From contig NC_079147.1 in the NCBI RefSeq assembly GCF_945859685.1, positions 58,744,946 through 58,808,945 of the forward strand: a stretch of 64,000 bases of DNA. Direction: 5' to 3'. Shown here one piece after another: positions 54,950-64,000 of the stretch. The translations under genes and the position numbers were made by a program. Position 1 is the first letter of the stretch; every line of letters begins with the position of its first letter. This DNA comes from Eupeodes corollae (taxonomy: Eukaryota > Arthropoda > Insecta > Diptera > Syrphidae). The notes below the pieces were generated by a model. The model saw only the letters and a program-made list of their open reading frames with translations. It searched no databases and had not been told where the DNA came from.

Positions 54950-57900
54950 ATAGTGCAACGTACGGAAACCCAATTCAATCATAGTTTAGAGGTTCCTAAT
55001 TTCAGTGGTGGTGTGAGCGTACTTTGTACGAAAAATGTGCCGAAGAATGAAAGGCTGGGGGATAAACCAGCCACTAACGAGCTCTTTCGGACGCTGTGGC
55101 AAGGTCCGTCATATTTCTGCCTTACCCCGGCAAGCGGCTCTGCCGGAATCACTGGCTCCACTGGCCGCGACCAAAGGTGTGATTAGGTACGGTTTCGATG
55201 AAATCTTGATTCGTATTTACAAAAAAGAAGAAGATTCCCTTAACACGCCCCCCCAAGAAGGCCCTTCAGCGGAAAGAAACGCTTCACTACCACCAATAAT
55301 GGAAGTCGATGCAACACCACAAGTGGAACCATCGACCTCCACAGCCCCAAACAAGCCATCCGACGTGGAGGGTAAACCTCTAGTCGACAGCAACTCCGAC
55401 TTGGATACTGAAGACGCCACCGTAGGCATCACTCTGCGTGAGGAAGACTTACTTCATTCCTCCTCAGACGATGAAAACGCCGATAAAACAGTGGTGGAGG
55501 TTGATCTGACTAAAAGTAGCAATGCTGCGATAAGTACAGATCTCCATCATGGCCGCAAACAAGCTGGTACTCCGATTGCATAGAAAGAAGGAAAACATCC
55601 TCTTGATCATCAGAGGCCTCAGGACTCCTGCCTATAATCTATTGTATGCATCGGAGAAAGGTGAACCAAGGTCATGCATGTTAGTAAAAAATGACTTAAA
55701 CGTATTTTTACTCCCCAATTACAGAGACAAGGACACCACCACCGCTGTCTTAACAACGGAAAAAGCCACCTACTGGCTCATATCCTCTTATCTTGGCCAC
55801 GACAGCCCAATTTCAAGAGACACCTTGAGGAAGGCAATTGCGGACGCTCAATCGAAAAAAGTTGGTCTTCTAATTGGTTCGAACTCTAACGCCCATCATA
55901 CGGTATGGGGTAGCTCCGATATAAATGAGAGAGGTGGGTCCTTATTTGATTACTTTCTAAGCACTAACCTACTTACAAGTAATTTTGCTAATCAAAGCAT
56001 TTTGTAACCAAGAATAGGAAAGAGGTACTTGATATTACACTTACCTCTGACTCCACAATCTGATTTCAAAGTGGCATGTCTCAAAAGAGAATTCCTTCTC
56101 TGACCACAGATACATTCAGTTTGAGCTCAAGGATGTGGCAAATACATCAACGGGTTTTCGCAATCACCGTAATACAAACTGGGAGCAATATAGGGAGGTA
56201 CTAGCACAACTGCTTGATCACAACCTTCTTACAAGCTCCTTCAGTAAAGATGAACTAGACCTTTCTGTGAATCATCTCACCGAAGACTTTAATGAATCAA
56301 TGAGAACTTCATGCCCTGTAACCATTTTAAAGGGTAAAAAGAAACCTCATTGGTGGCGTAAAGAACTAGAACCATTCAGAAAAAGCTGTCGCAAACTCTT
56401 CAATAGATCTACGTACACTAGATCTCCTTCTGACTGGGACTTATTCAAACAAACTCTAAAGCAATATAAAAAAGAATGAAGGAAGAGTAAGAGGTCTTCT
56501 TGGGGAAACTTTTGTGGTAAAATAGAAAATACTTCAGACGCCTCAATACTCAGGAAAATTCTCTCAAAAAGTCCAACAATACCCAGTGCTTTAAAGACAG
56601 AAGCAGGCACGTTGACTATGAAGAATCTCTTAATCTGTTATTAGACACTCACTTTCCAGGTAGCTCTAACATACTCAACGACTTAACATCAGAGTCTCAA
56701 GCTTCTACAAGCGATTTAGTTGATCTAATAACGTGGGAAAAACTGCAATGGGCCAAAGCTAGCTTTGATCCATATAAATCTCCAGGACCAGACGGAATCA
56801 ATTCGGCCGACCTACAAAAATGCTCAGACATGATCATTCTACCATTGGAAATCATTCTGACAACCTGTTTAAGGTTGAGATATATTCCCAAAGCCTGGAG
56901 AATGCCAAAAGTATTCTTCATTCCTAAGGCAAGAAAACCCTCCCACCTTAACCCTAAAGATCTACGACCAATCAGCCTATCATTCTTCCTTCTCAAAACC
57001 TTGACAAGATTGATTGAAATTTACATCAGACATAATTTAAAACCATGTCTCATTTCCACAGCTCAACATGCTTACTCTAAGGGAAAATCAGTAGAATCAG
57101 CACTTCACTCGCTGGTACGTATTATTGAATATTCCCTCGAATACAAAGGATATAACTTAGTAGCTTCCTAGATATTGAAGGAGCTTTCAATAACGTCAGT
57201 TACCAGGCGATCACAACAGCAATGGATAAGCTGAAATTAGAGAAGTCACTCATAGATCTTATAAGTCTCAAGCTCAAAAGCAGGACAATAACTTCTAGAA
57301 TGAGAAGTTTTACTACCACCAGATCGCTGAATCGAGGCACCCCCCAAGGTGGGGTCCTTTCGCCTCTTTTATGGAACATGGTAGTACGCGACCTACTTAC
57401 ATCATTGGAAGCAGAGGGTTTCAGGGTTATTGCCTTTCCTGACGACGTTGCAATATCCGTATCTGGGAAGAACCCCCAAGTTCTCTTGGAACTCCTACAA
57501 AATGCCATAAATAGGCTAACAAAATGGGCTAAGCAATGTGGCTTGGACGTCAATCCACATAAAACAGAATTACTACTCTTTTCGAGAAGATATAAAAATC
57601 CTCAGATTAGCCCACCCAAGATTAAAGGAATACCATTAAGCCTTTACGACCAAGCTAAATATTTAGGCCCCATTTTAGACAAAAAACTAAATTGGAAGGC
57701 AAATATTGATGAAAGAGTCAAAAACGCTACTGTAGCGCTTTTTACTTGTAAAAAGGCCATAGGATCAAAATGGGGCTTCTCCCCAAAAATAACCCACTGG
57801 CTATACACTTCGGTAATCAGACCGATACTCATGTATGGAGCCGTCGTATGGTGGACCGCACTGGACAAGATGGTAAATCTAAATAAGCTCATCAAAGTCC

Positions 57901-58563
57901 AGCGGTCAGCAGGTGTGTGCATCACAGGAGCACTTCGCACAACACCAACCGCAGCACTGGAAGTGCTTTTAAACCTAACACCACTTGACATCTTCTCTAA
58001 AAAGGTGGCTGCCAACTCATGTGTAGGGCTTAGAGCCACCTCTCAATGGACCAGTAACAATACTGGACATACTACTGTTCTAGACTATTTCAGATCTATC
58101 CCAGATCGCTTAGACTATACCACCCCAAAAATGGTATTTGTTAAAAGATTCCATGTGTGCATCCCTTCAAGATCTTCCTGGGAAGAAGAGAGACCCCTGG
58201 AAGACGATGCGGTACACTTCTATACTGACGGTTCAAAGACCGATCACGGAGTTGGAAGTGGTATCTTTTCAGAACAACTGAATCTCAGTCTTCCCAATCA
58301 ATGTAGTGTATTCCAGGCAGAAGTAATGGCGATTAAAGAAGTACTATCCTGGCTCAAAGAAAACGTTATATCTTGTAAGGATATACGAATCTTCTCAGAC
58401 AGCCAAGCCGCTCTTAAATCTCTCGCGTCTGTCTCCACAAACTCTCAAACAGTCCACGATTGTCAATCATCTCTGAATGAGATGACGGAACAGTTTAACA
58501 TTCACCTCATTTGGGTGCCGGGCCACAGAGACATTCCGGGAAATTGCAAAGCCGATGAGCTCG
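54950..58563 (+). pseudogene. R1/LOA-like LINE with RNase H, broken and cut by Gypsy
   Basis: A Ser/Glu-rich ORF1-like frame (55035-55583) overlaps the start of ORF2. ORF2 pieces: endonuclease (55549-56007; LRTPAYNLLYASEKGEPRSC, GSNSNAHHTVWGS), a linker (56135-56479) and the RT. The RT has SPGPDGINSADL near 56780, PKARKPSHLNPKDLRPISL near 56925, NRGTPQGGVLSPLLWNMVV near 57330 and the palm box as AFPDDVAIS instead of YADD. Then come KYLGPILDKKLNWKANIDER and an RNase H domain (HFYTDGSKTDHGVGSGIF; FSDSQAALKSL; VPGHRDIPGNCKADEL). It stops at 58563, where the Gypsy LTR starts. At least four frame breaks. RNase H and motif style fit the R1/LOA/I group; the exact clade is not settled. Confidence 0.75.
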
Positions 58564-58876
58564 AGTTACATGAGTTAAGCTTACTTATGCTTTCAGCCAG
58601 AATTATAGAGTTAAGCTTACTTATGCTTTCAGCAAAGAAGGAAAGAAAAACAAGAGTTAATTTTGTTTGACCTTTTTATTTCACTGCTTTCTTATAACTA
58701 ACTTAATTTAACAAATATGTACCTACTGTACCAAAGCTTGGCTTGGGTGCTTAACAGTGGATACACAACTGATAACACCTAAACGTAATCAGCATAGTAC
58801 TCTCAATAAATCTTCTGTTCTACAGTCCAGCAGGTAAAGTTGTACATGTGTACATTATGTTATATATAATATAACT
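58564..58876 (-). repeat. 3' LTR of the Gypsy element
   Basis: 313 bp. On the minus strand it starts AGTTATATTATATATAAC just after the polypurine tract and ends CATGTAACT. AGTTA...TAACT ends are typical of errantivirus-type Gypsy LTRs. Contains a polyadenylation-type AATAAA (about 58680 on the plus map) and a 36-bp tandem repeat near its end (58572-58640). The 5' LTR lies beyond the window, so the target duplication cannot be checked. Confidence 0.8.
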
Positions 58877-58885
58877 CTTCCCCCC
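58877..58885 (-). promoter_or_regulatory. Polypurine tract of the Gypsy element
   Basis: GGGGGGAAG on the minus strand, immediately before the LTR. It would prime plus-strand DNA synthesis in reverse transcription. Confidence 0.8.
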
Positions 58886-59347
58886 TAAGTATGAACTTAG
58901 GAATGAAGTTCATTTAAGAATATTTGTAGATGTGTATATTTTTAATTATGTGGATACATATACAATACATTCTATATAATTAAAGAAACATTTATTTCAT
59001 TTACAAACATTTGTTAGCATCATAATTTTTGCATGTTTTTAACATTATGTACAGGTACTTAAAATTAATTACATTATGTACTTCAAATTAAAGCAAGAAA
59101 CATGATTTTTAATTAATAATTATTAATATAAATTATAGTTTTTGGTTTTACAATAACATATTTACATAATTTCGTAAAAATAAATAAAAAAAATAGTAAT
59201 CCAATGATTGAAGCTTGTTTACTGGGTTAAATTTCATAGTTTTTTTTTTTTTTTTGTTTTATATACATATATATATATAGGTATATATACATATATATAT
59301 ATATATTTTTTTTTTTTTGTGGATACATACATACAAATTATTTCATT
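58886..59347 (-). other. Gypsy 3' non-coding region (no env)
   Basis: 460 bp of AT-rich sequence with poly(T) and (TA)n tracts (59240-59315) between the pol stop and the polypurine tract. There is no open frame with signal peptide or membrane segment, so an envelope gene is absent from this copy. Confidence 0.65.
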
Positions 59348-62300
59348 TTACATATTTGCGTTTTGTTTTTTTTTTTTTTTTATTTTTTGTTTGTGAACCT
59401 TTCTCTTATTTGTTTCGACTGTAATTTTATTATTTTGAGTGACAATGTGGTCATTGAATCTTGGTGCCAATTTATTACGTCGATCATCTTTTTCAAATAT
59501 TTTTTCATTAGGGTCATAACTAGGAGGATCTTTACGTGACTGATTGAGTTTACTTATATAGCTTTCTTTACGGTTAAGACTTTGATCATGGATTATTTTA
59601 GATAACCGCTCGTAATTCTTTTTATGTTGGTCTAGATATTCTTGCTCTGTACTAAAATTTGGTTTAGATGGAAATGGTTGCCTTGTGTGTATATGTCCCG
59701 AAAGAAGCTCAAAAGGTGATAATTTCGTTATCGAATGTATGGAATTGTTGTATGTTAATACAGCATCGTCAACGACTTCCTCAATTGTCGTATCTTTCTT
59801 TTGAGCCCTAATAATGCGAACAAGTTCGGTCAAGGTTGAATGAAAACGTTCAACTGGAGAATTACCAGTTGAAGTTTTTGCGCAAGTATTGTGAAAGTCA
59901 ATATCATAGAGTTCTAGGAATTCTTTGAATAAAGTACACACAAATTCACTTCCGTTATCAGATACTACCTTTTTAGGAATACCGTGGTGTGAAAAATAAT
60001 GTCGGAGACACTTTATTAAATTGATGCTTGTTCTTGCATTTAATGCGTAAGCACTCGCAAATTTACTAAACTTATCAATTATAGTAAGGAAATTTGTTTT
60101 GTGTACTGAGTAGATGTCAATATGGATTACTTCGAGTGGTTTAGACGGAGTTTCGGTAATCTCAAACTTTAGTTTTTCTCGATTACGATCATATTTGTAC
60201 CTTTGACAAATATCGCAGCTGTTTATAACCTTAGAAATAACATGTTTTAAAGTAGGAAAATAAATATCTCTTTTTAGATGCAATAAGCACTCCGTCATGC
60301 CTCTATGATTAGAGTTTTGGTGGTAGTGTCTTACTATTTTTTCTTGTTCATCCCTTTCTGTAATGTCCTTGAGAAAAATTGTAGATCTAACTAACTTTGT
60401 ACGAGATCGATGGAAGAATTTCGTAAAAACAGTTTGAACTACCGAAAAGGTATCATCATCTGTTAAAATGGCGGTCTGTCTTTTTGTATTGAGGTAATCT
60501 TTTAAAATTGAGGTTACAACAGTTTCATTTGCTGGATTATGATGCTCGATAATGTATCTCTTTTTCCTTTTGAATAGAATTTGAAATTTGGAAGATATTT
60601 CAGATTTTGAAGGGTTCTGTCGGATAATAATTTGGTGTGAAAACTCATTAATCGCACGTTCGGATATTGGAATACCGGTATCCAAATTTTCCTGCGCTGA
60701 GTGTATGGTTGATGCATTTGAGGAAGCATCTACATTATTTTGCATCGACATAGTTTCGAAATTTTCAAATTCTGTTTCATTAACATTAATCTCAATACGT
60801 GACAGTGCATCGGCATTAGAGTTTTGTGAACCCTTTTTATACACTACCTCGTAATCGTATTCTTCGAGACGCAATCTCCACCGAATAAGTTTTGAACAAG
60901 GGTCTTTAACTGAAAAAAGCCAGGTCAGAGGTTTGTGGTCAGTAACTACCTTAAATTTTCTCCCATACACATAGGGCCGAAAGTACTTTAGTGCCCAAAC
61001 GATACCCAAAAGTTCCCTCTCTATTGTGCTGTAATTTTGTTCGCTTTTTGATAGCGTCCGACTTGCATAAAAAATTGGCCTATCAGAACCCAAAGGTCCT
61101 TGAGAAAGCACCGCACCTAAGGCAACATTACTAGCGTCTGTAGTAATGATGAAAGGTTTTTGGAAGTCTGGATATTGTAGGATTGGATCGTTACAGAGAA
61201 GATTTTTGCAGTGTTCAAAACAACTTATAAACTTATAGTCTGTACAAATTTTATTTCCTTTTCGGAGGCATTCTGTTAAAGGTTTTGTCAAATTAGCAAA
61301 ATCCTTTATGAATTTTCTATAATAGCCCAGAAGGCCAAGAAAAGATTTTATTTGTTTTTGTGTGGTCGGAAGCGGAAACTTTCGGACTGCACTTATTTTT
61401 TCCGGATTTGGTTTGATTCCATCAGGCGTAACCAAATGTCCTAGAAATGATACCTCCTTACATAAAAACTCTGATTTATTAATTTGAATCTTTAAATTAG
61501 CTACTTTAAGTTTTTCAAAAACGGCATTTAGATTCTCTAGATGTTCCTGTAATGAGGTTGAATACACTATAATGTCATCCATATATACTAAACAGATTTT
61601 GCCTTGAAGTTCCTTTAAAACATTGTCCATAACACGCTGAAAAGTTGAAGGTGCATTTTTTAGGCCAAAGGGCATCCGTAAAAACTCATAATGACCGTTT
61701 TCAACTGAGAACGCTGTTTTAGGAATGTCTTCTTTTTTGATTTCTATCTGATGAAATCCTGAGGCAAGATCAAGTGTTGTAAAGTATATACTTTTACCTA
61801 GCTTATCGAGTATTTCTGATATATTGGGAATAGGATAACGGTCGTCAATGGTTTTTTCGTTTAGTTTTCGGTAATCGATTACCAACCTCCATTTATTCTT
61901 CCCACTTGCATCTCTTTTTTTCGGAACAATCCAAATTGGAGAGGACCAAGGTGAAAAGCTTGGACGAATAATACCTTGACTGAGCAAATCATTTATCTGT
62001 CTTTGCACTTCTTCCTTATGAACATAAGGATATCGATAAGATTTTGAATAAATTGGAACATCATCGGTGGTCTTAATTTCATGTTTAATGGAATTAGAAA
62101 ACGTTAAGTTTTCGCCCTCCTGGAAGAAAATGTCTTTATATTTATAACAAAGATGCTTAATTGCCTTTTCTTCTTCTTCATTGAGATGGTCGGTTCTTAT
62201 AATTGGTGTTACATTGGTAGGTTCAATATTTTGTGAATTTTCTATTGTATAGCTATGAACTTCCATAAAATCGTTGATTGGCTGTGTACGAATTGGCTGC

Positions 62301-62857
62301 TCAACTACAAAGGTCTGTTGAGAATTCGATTTATTTACAACCTCAATTAAGCAGTACCAATTTGCAGCCTCATACAACCCCTCTGAAATCATCAAATCAG
62401 ATGCAATATAAGTTGGTTCTATATAAACACTTCCAGTTTCAATATCGACTGGCAATAAACAAATGGATTTACTTAGTTCTGAGACAGTATAAGCTTTTGA
62501 AATTAGGTTTGGTTTGAAATTTAAAGGAATACTTATGTTTCTAATTTTTAGAGTTGAGTTTCTCATATCGATTGTTAACCCAAGATCCCTCATGATATCG
62601 ATGCCGATTAAACCATCAAAATAATTATGAAATTTAAAAATCAGGAAAGTTAAATGATTTTGTGTATAGAGCTCAGGCAACCCTCTTAAAACGATTTCTT
62701 TATTCACAAATTTGGTGTCGAAAATAGTTTTTATTTCAATTGGTTTTATAGTTCTTGATTTCAGAAATTGAGCTATATTAGGGGATATAAATGACCTATT
62801 GCTGCCAGTGTCTATTAAAAATTTTAATGGCTTGTTGTTGATGCTATTTATGCTCAA
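59348..62857 (-). CDS. pol: Gypsy pol: protease, reverse transcriptase, RNase H, integrase
   Basis: 1169 codons are open from a TTG-type first position at 62857. The frame is really open from about 62940 and is probably entered by -1 frameshifting from gag. Order: aspartic protease (LIDTGS, Asp about 16); RT with VIDYRKLNEKT and YMDDIIVYS (Tyr about 425); RNase H with TTDASNVALGAVLSQ and DHKPLTW. The integrase has an HHCC finger (HYHQNSNHRGM...CDICQ) and the DDE core: HIDIYS, SDNGSEF (Asp about 967) and SPVERFHSTL. The C-terminus is Lys-rich, with no chromodomain seen. All catalytic residues are present with no internal stop, so this looks like a recent, possibly active copy. It acts in the cytoplasmic particle and then the nucleus. 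Confidence 0.94.
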   Translation of the reverse strand: MSINSINNKPLKFLIDTGSNRSFISPNIAQFLKSRTIKPIEIKTIFDTKFVNKEIVLRGLPELYTQNHLTFLIFKFHNYFDGLIGIDIMRDLGLTIDMRNSTLKIRNISIPLNFKPNLISKAYTVSELSKSICLLPVDIETGSVYIEPTYIASDLMISEGLYEAANWYCLIEVVNKSNSQQTFVVEQPIRTQPINDFMEVHSYTIENSQNIEPTNVTPIIRTDHLNEEEEKAIKHLCYKYKDIFFQEGENLTFSNSIKHEIKTTDDVPIYSKSYRYPYVHKEEVQRQINDLLSQGIIRPSFSPWSSPIWIVPKKRDASGKNKWRLVIDYRKLNEKTIDDRYPIPNISEILDKLGKSIYFTTLDLASGFHQIEIKKEDIPKTAFSVENGHYEFLRMPFGLKNAPSTFQRVMDNVLKELQGKICLVYMDDIIVYSTSLQEHLENLNAVFEKLKVANLKIQINKSEFLCKEVSFLGHLVTPDGIKPNPEKISAVRKFPLPTTQKQIKSFLGLLGYYRKFIKDFANLTKPLTECLRKGNKICTDYKFISCFEHCKNLLCNDPILQYPDFQKPFIITTDASNVALGAVLSQGPLGSDRPIFYASRTLSKSEQNYSTIERELLGIVWALKYFRPYVYGRKFKVVTDHKPLTWLFSVKDPCSKLIRWRLRLEEYDYEVVYKKGSQNSNADALSRIEINVNETEFENFETMSMQNNVDASSNASTIHSAQENLDTGIPISERAINEFSHQIIIRQNPSKSEISSKFQILFKRKKRYIIEHHNPANETVVTSILKDYLNTKRQTAILTDDDTFSVVQTVFTKFFHRSRTKLVRSTIFLKDITERDEQEKIVRHYHQNSNHRGMTECLLHLKRDIYFPTLKHVISKVINSCDICQRYKYDRNREKLKFEITETPSKPLEVIHIDIYSVHKTNFLTIIDKFSKFASAYALNARTSINLIKCLRHYFSHHGIPKKVVSDNGSEFVCTLFKEFLELYDIDFHNTCAKTSTGNSPVERFHSTLTELVRIIRAQKKDTTIEEVVDDAVLTYNNSIHSITKLSPFELLSGHIHTRQPFPSKPNFSTEQEYLDQHKKNYERLSKIIHDQSLNRKESYISKLNQSRKDPPSYDPNEKIFEKDDRRNKLAPRFNDHIVTQNNKITVETNKRKVHKQKIKKKKKQNANM

Positions 62858-62901
62858 ATATGGTAAAAGATTTGAATTATAGTTGTTAATGTCTATGTAA
62901 C

Positions 62902-64000
62902 CTATAGATTGTCCGAGGCAGGTAAGTGAAAATTTGTGTCATCAACTACAGCTTCATTTGAGAGATTTGAACCAAAAGGATCATTTAGACACTGATAATA
63001 GTTTTGGTCATACAAATTTTGCTGTTGCTCACCAGCTAAAAGTGTGTTTTGATTTGGATAATAATTTGATTCTGAATAATTTTGCTGTTGTAGCGGATGG
63101 TTTTCTCCTGTATAGTAATTTGCTTCGATGTTGTGTAACTGTTGGGGTTTAGATTGTGGGTGGTTTGCAGAGGACTGTTTAGTGTAAGCATTAGAAACTG
63201 ACATAGGTTCAGGTGGCGGGTAAGATTTGGAACTTGTACTAGGCTTATTAGCATAGGGAGTATAAGAGTTATTGTTGAGATTCTGGACAGTGTTATAGTT
63301 TTGAGTGCCCGGAGTGTTTTGTCTATTGTAATTTTGTTTAGATGGTGTAAGGTTTGTGTTTGAAAAGGGATGGGTTGGTCTGATAGGTGTTGGATGAGAA
63401 TATTTATAGTCAGGTTTATATGGGACTTGTGGATGTGGAGCGATAACGGTTGGTCGTGGATTTTGAAAAGAATCATTAATACGATTTTGTCTAGTTTGAG
63501 GATTTTTTTGAAAATTTAGTTGACCCTGAAAATAAAATCGATTCTGTTCTTCTAGGCAAAAAGAGAGAGCTTCTGTCAACTTAGATGGTCTCATTGCACG
63601 TATTGTCGAACCAAAAGGTTCCCTTAGCCCTGACAAAAATGAATTTAGACACATTTCTTCATAGAGTGTCTTTTTTGCTACGACTACAGTTGCTTCTTTT
63701 TCATGCAACCTGACATGATTCATAATAGTTGATAAGATTTCAACAATTTTGGCATAGAATGTTTCCACACTGTCAACTCCTTGCCTTATTTGGTGTAGAT
63801 CCCGGATTAGACTTGTTTCATTTCTTTTGTCAGCGTAATGAACTACTAAATTGTTTTTTATATCAGTCCAATCAGTGGAAATACCGTACATATTTAGTAC
63901 TTCATTCGCTGGACCAGTTATTTTATTGCGAATTGCTCTTAGAATAATGTTTGCGTAATTTGTACCGTTAATTTGTGGCATTAAACTTAAAATCTCTTCA
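62902..64000 (-). CDS. gag: Gypsy gag (5' part beyond the window)
   Basis: At least 359 codons; the frame continues upstream past the window edge, so the Met at 63981 is probably internal. The N-terminal part (NEVLNMYGISTDWTDIKNNL, ADKRNETSLIRDLHQIRQG, LCFLEEQNR-like) fits the capsid-type domain of insect Gypsy elements. The C-terminal half is rich in Asn, Gln, Pro and Tyr and has no CCHC knuckle, as in errantiviral Gag. It ends in TAG at 62902-62904 and overlaps the pol frame. It would form the particle that packages element RNA. Confidence 0.88.
   Translation of the reverse strand, partial: EEILSLMPQINGTNYANIILRAIRNKITGPANEVLNMYGISTDWTDIKNNLVVHYADKRNETSLIRDLHQIRQGVDSVETFYAKIVEILSTIMNHVRLHEKEATVVVAKKTLYEEMCLNSFLSGLREPFGSTIRAMRPSKLTEALSFCLEEQNRFYFQGQLNFQKNPQTRQNRINDSFQNPRPTVIAPHPQVPYKPDYKYSHPTPIRPTHPFSNTNLTPSKQNYNRQNTPGTQNYNTVQNLNNNSYTPYANKPSTSSKSYPPPEPMSVSNAYTKQSSANHPQSKPQQLHNIEANYYTGENHPLQQQNYSESNYYPNQNTLLAGEQQQNLYDQNYYQCLNDPFGSNLSNEAVVDDTNFHLPASDNL
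62929..62935 (-). promoter_or_regulatory. Candidate -1 frameshift site between gag and pol
   Basis: On the minus strand AAATTTT lies in the gag phase A AAT TTT, the X XXY YYZ form. It sits in the 40-nt overlap between a stop in the pol frame (just upstream) and the gag stop. A -1 shift here leads directly into pol. Confidence 0.65.

Noticed and set aside
58886..59347. Envelope gene of the Gypsy element
   Set aside because: No reading frame with signal peptide or membrane segment; only AT-rich and simple repeats.

Overview
The window is eukaryotic, almost certainly an insect and most likely a dipteran. No host gene could be recognised. It is a dense, layered deposit of transposable elements separated by AT-rich sequence. 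The basis for this is the kind of element present: a Helitron with TC...CTAG ends, Jockey-type LINEs with CCHC-finger ORF1, an errantivirus-like Ty3/Gypsy element with AGTTA...TAACT long terminal repeats (LTRs), tRNA-derived SINEs, and many copies of a DINE/HINE-like element carrying about 173-bp tandem repeats. A hoverfly-like fly is my guess from element style only; the species cannot be fixed.

Layout. 1-9545: two nearly identical Helitrons, one inserted inside the other (inner 1737-6558). The outer one sits in a tandem-repeat element whose right part continues at 9546-9907. 9957-17700: a MITE-like repeat, a decayed RTE-type LINE, non-genic DNA, an inverted HINE copy holding a 439-bp solo LTR, and remnants of an endonuclease and a transposase. 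17862-29500: two SINEs, further HINE copies, a MITE candidate, a second RTE copy holding another solo LTR, and non-genic DNA. 29546-33900: a pogo/Tigger-like transposon with a C-terminal PHD-like finger, a mariner-type helix-turn-helix scrap and a DUF7869-type pseudogene. 34432-47506: a 5'-truncated RTE-type LINE in a 12-bp target-site duplication (TSD). Its 3' tail is split by a 12-kb head-to-tail dimer of two Jockey-type LINEs that share one 11-bp TSD. 48060-49500: decayed R1/LOA-like LINE. 49500-52872: non-genic. 52873-53822: HINE. 53930-54700: possible PIF/Harbinger remnant. 54950-58563: RNase H-bearing R1/LOA-like LINE, cut by an intact-looking Gypsy element (58564 to beyond the window end, minus strand).

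How the parts relate. The order of insertion can be read directly: Helitron into Helitron into HINE; LINE dimer into RTE; solo LTRs into RTE and HINE; Gypsy into LOA. The proteins most likely to be functional are the two Jockey-type LINEs (both ORFs open in both copies) and the Gypsy gag/pol (both open, joined by a candidate -1 frameshift site). The Helitron, pogo, RTE, LOA and DUF7869 reading frames are broken. The most unusual points are the self-nested Helitron at a 17-bp motif shared with its own outer target, the LINE dimer with a single TSD, its tRNA-like 5' head, and the coding signature upstream of the first AUG of LINE ORF1.
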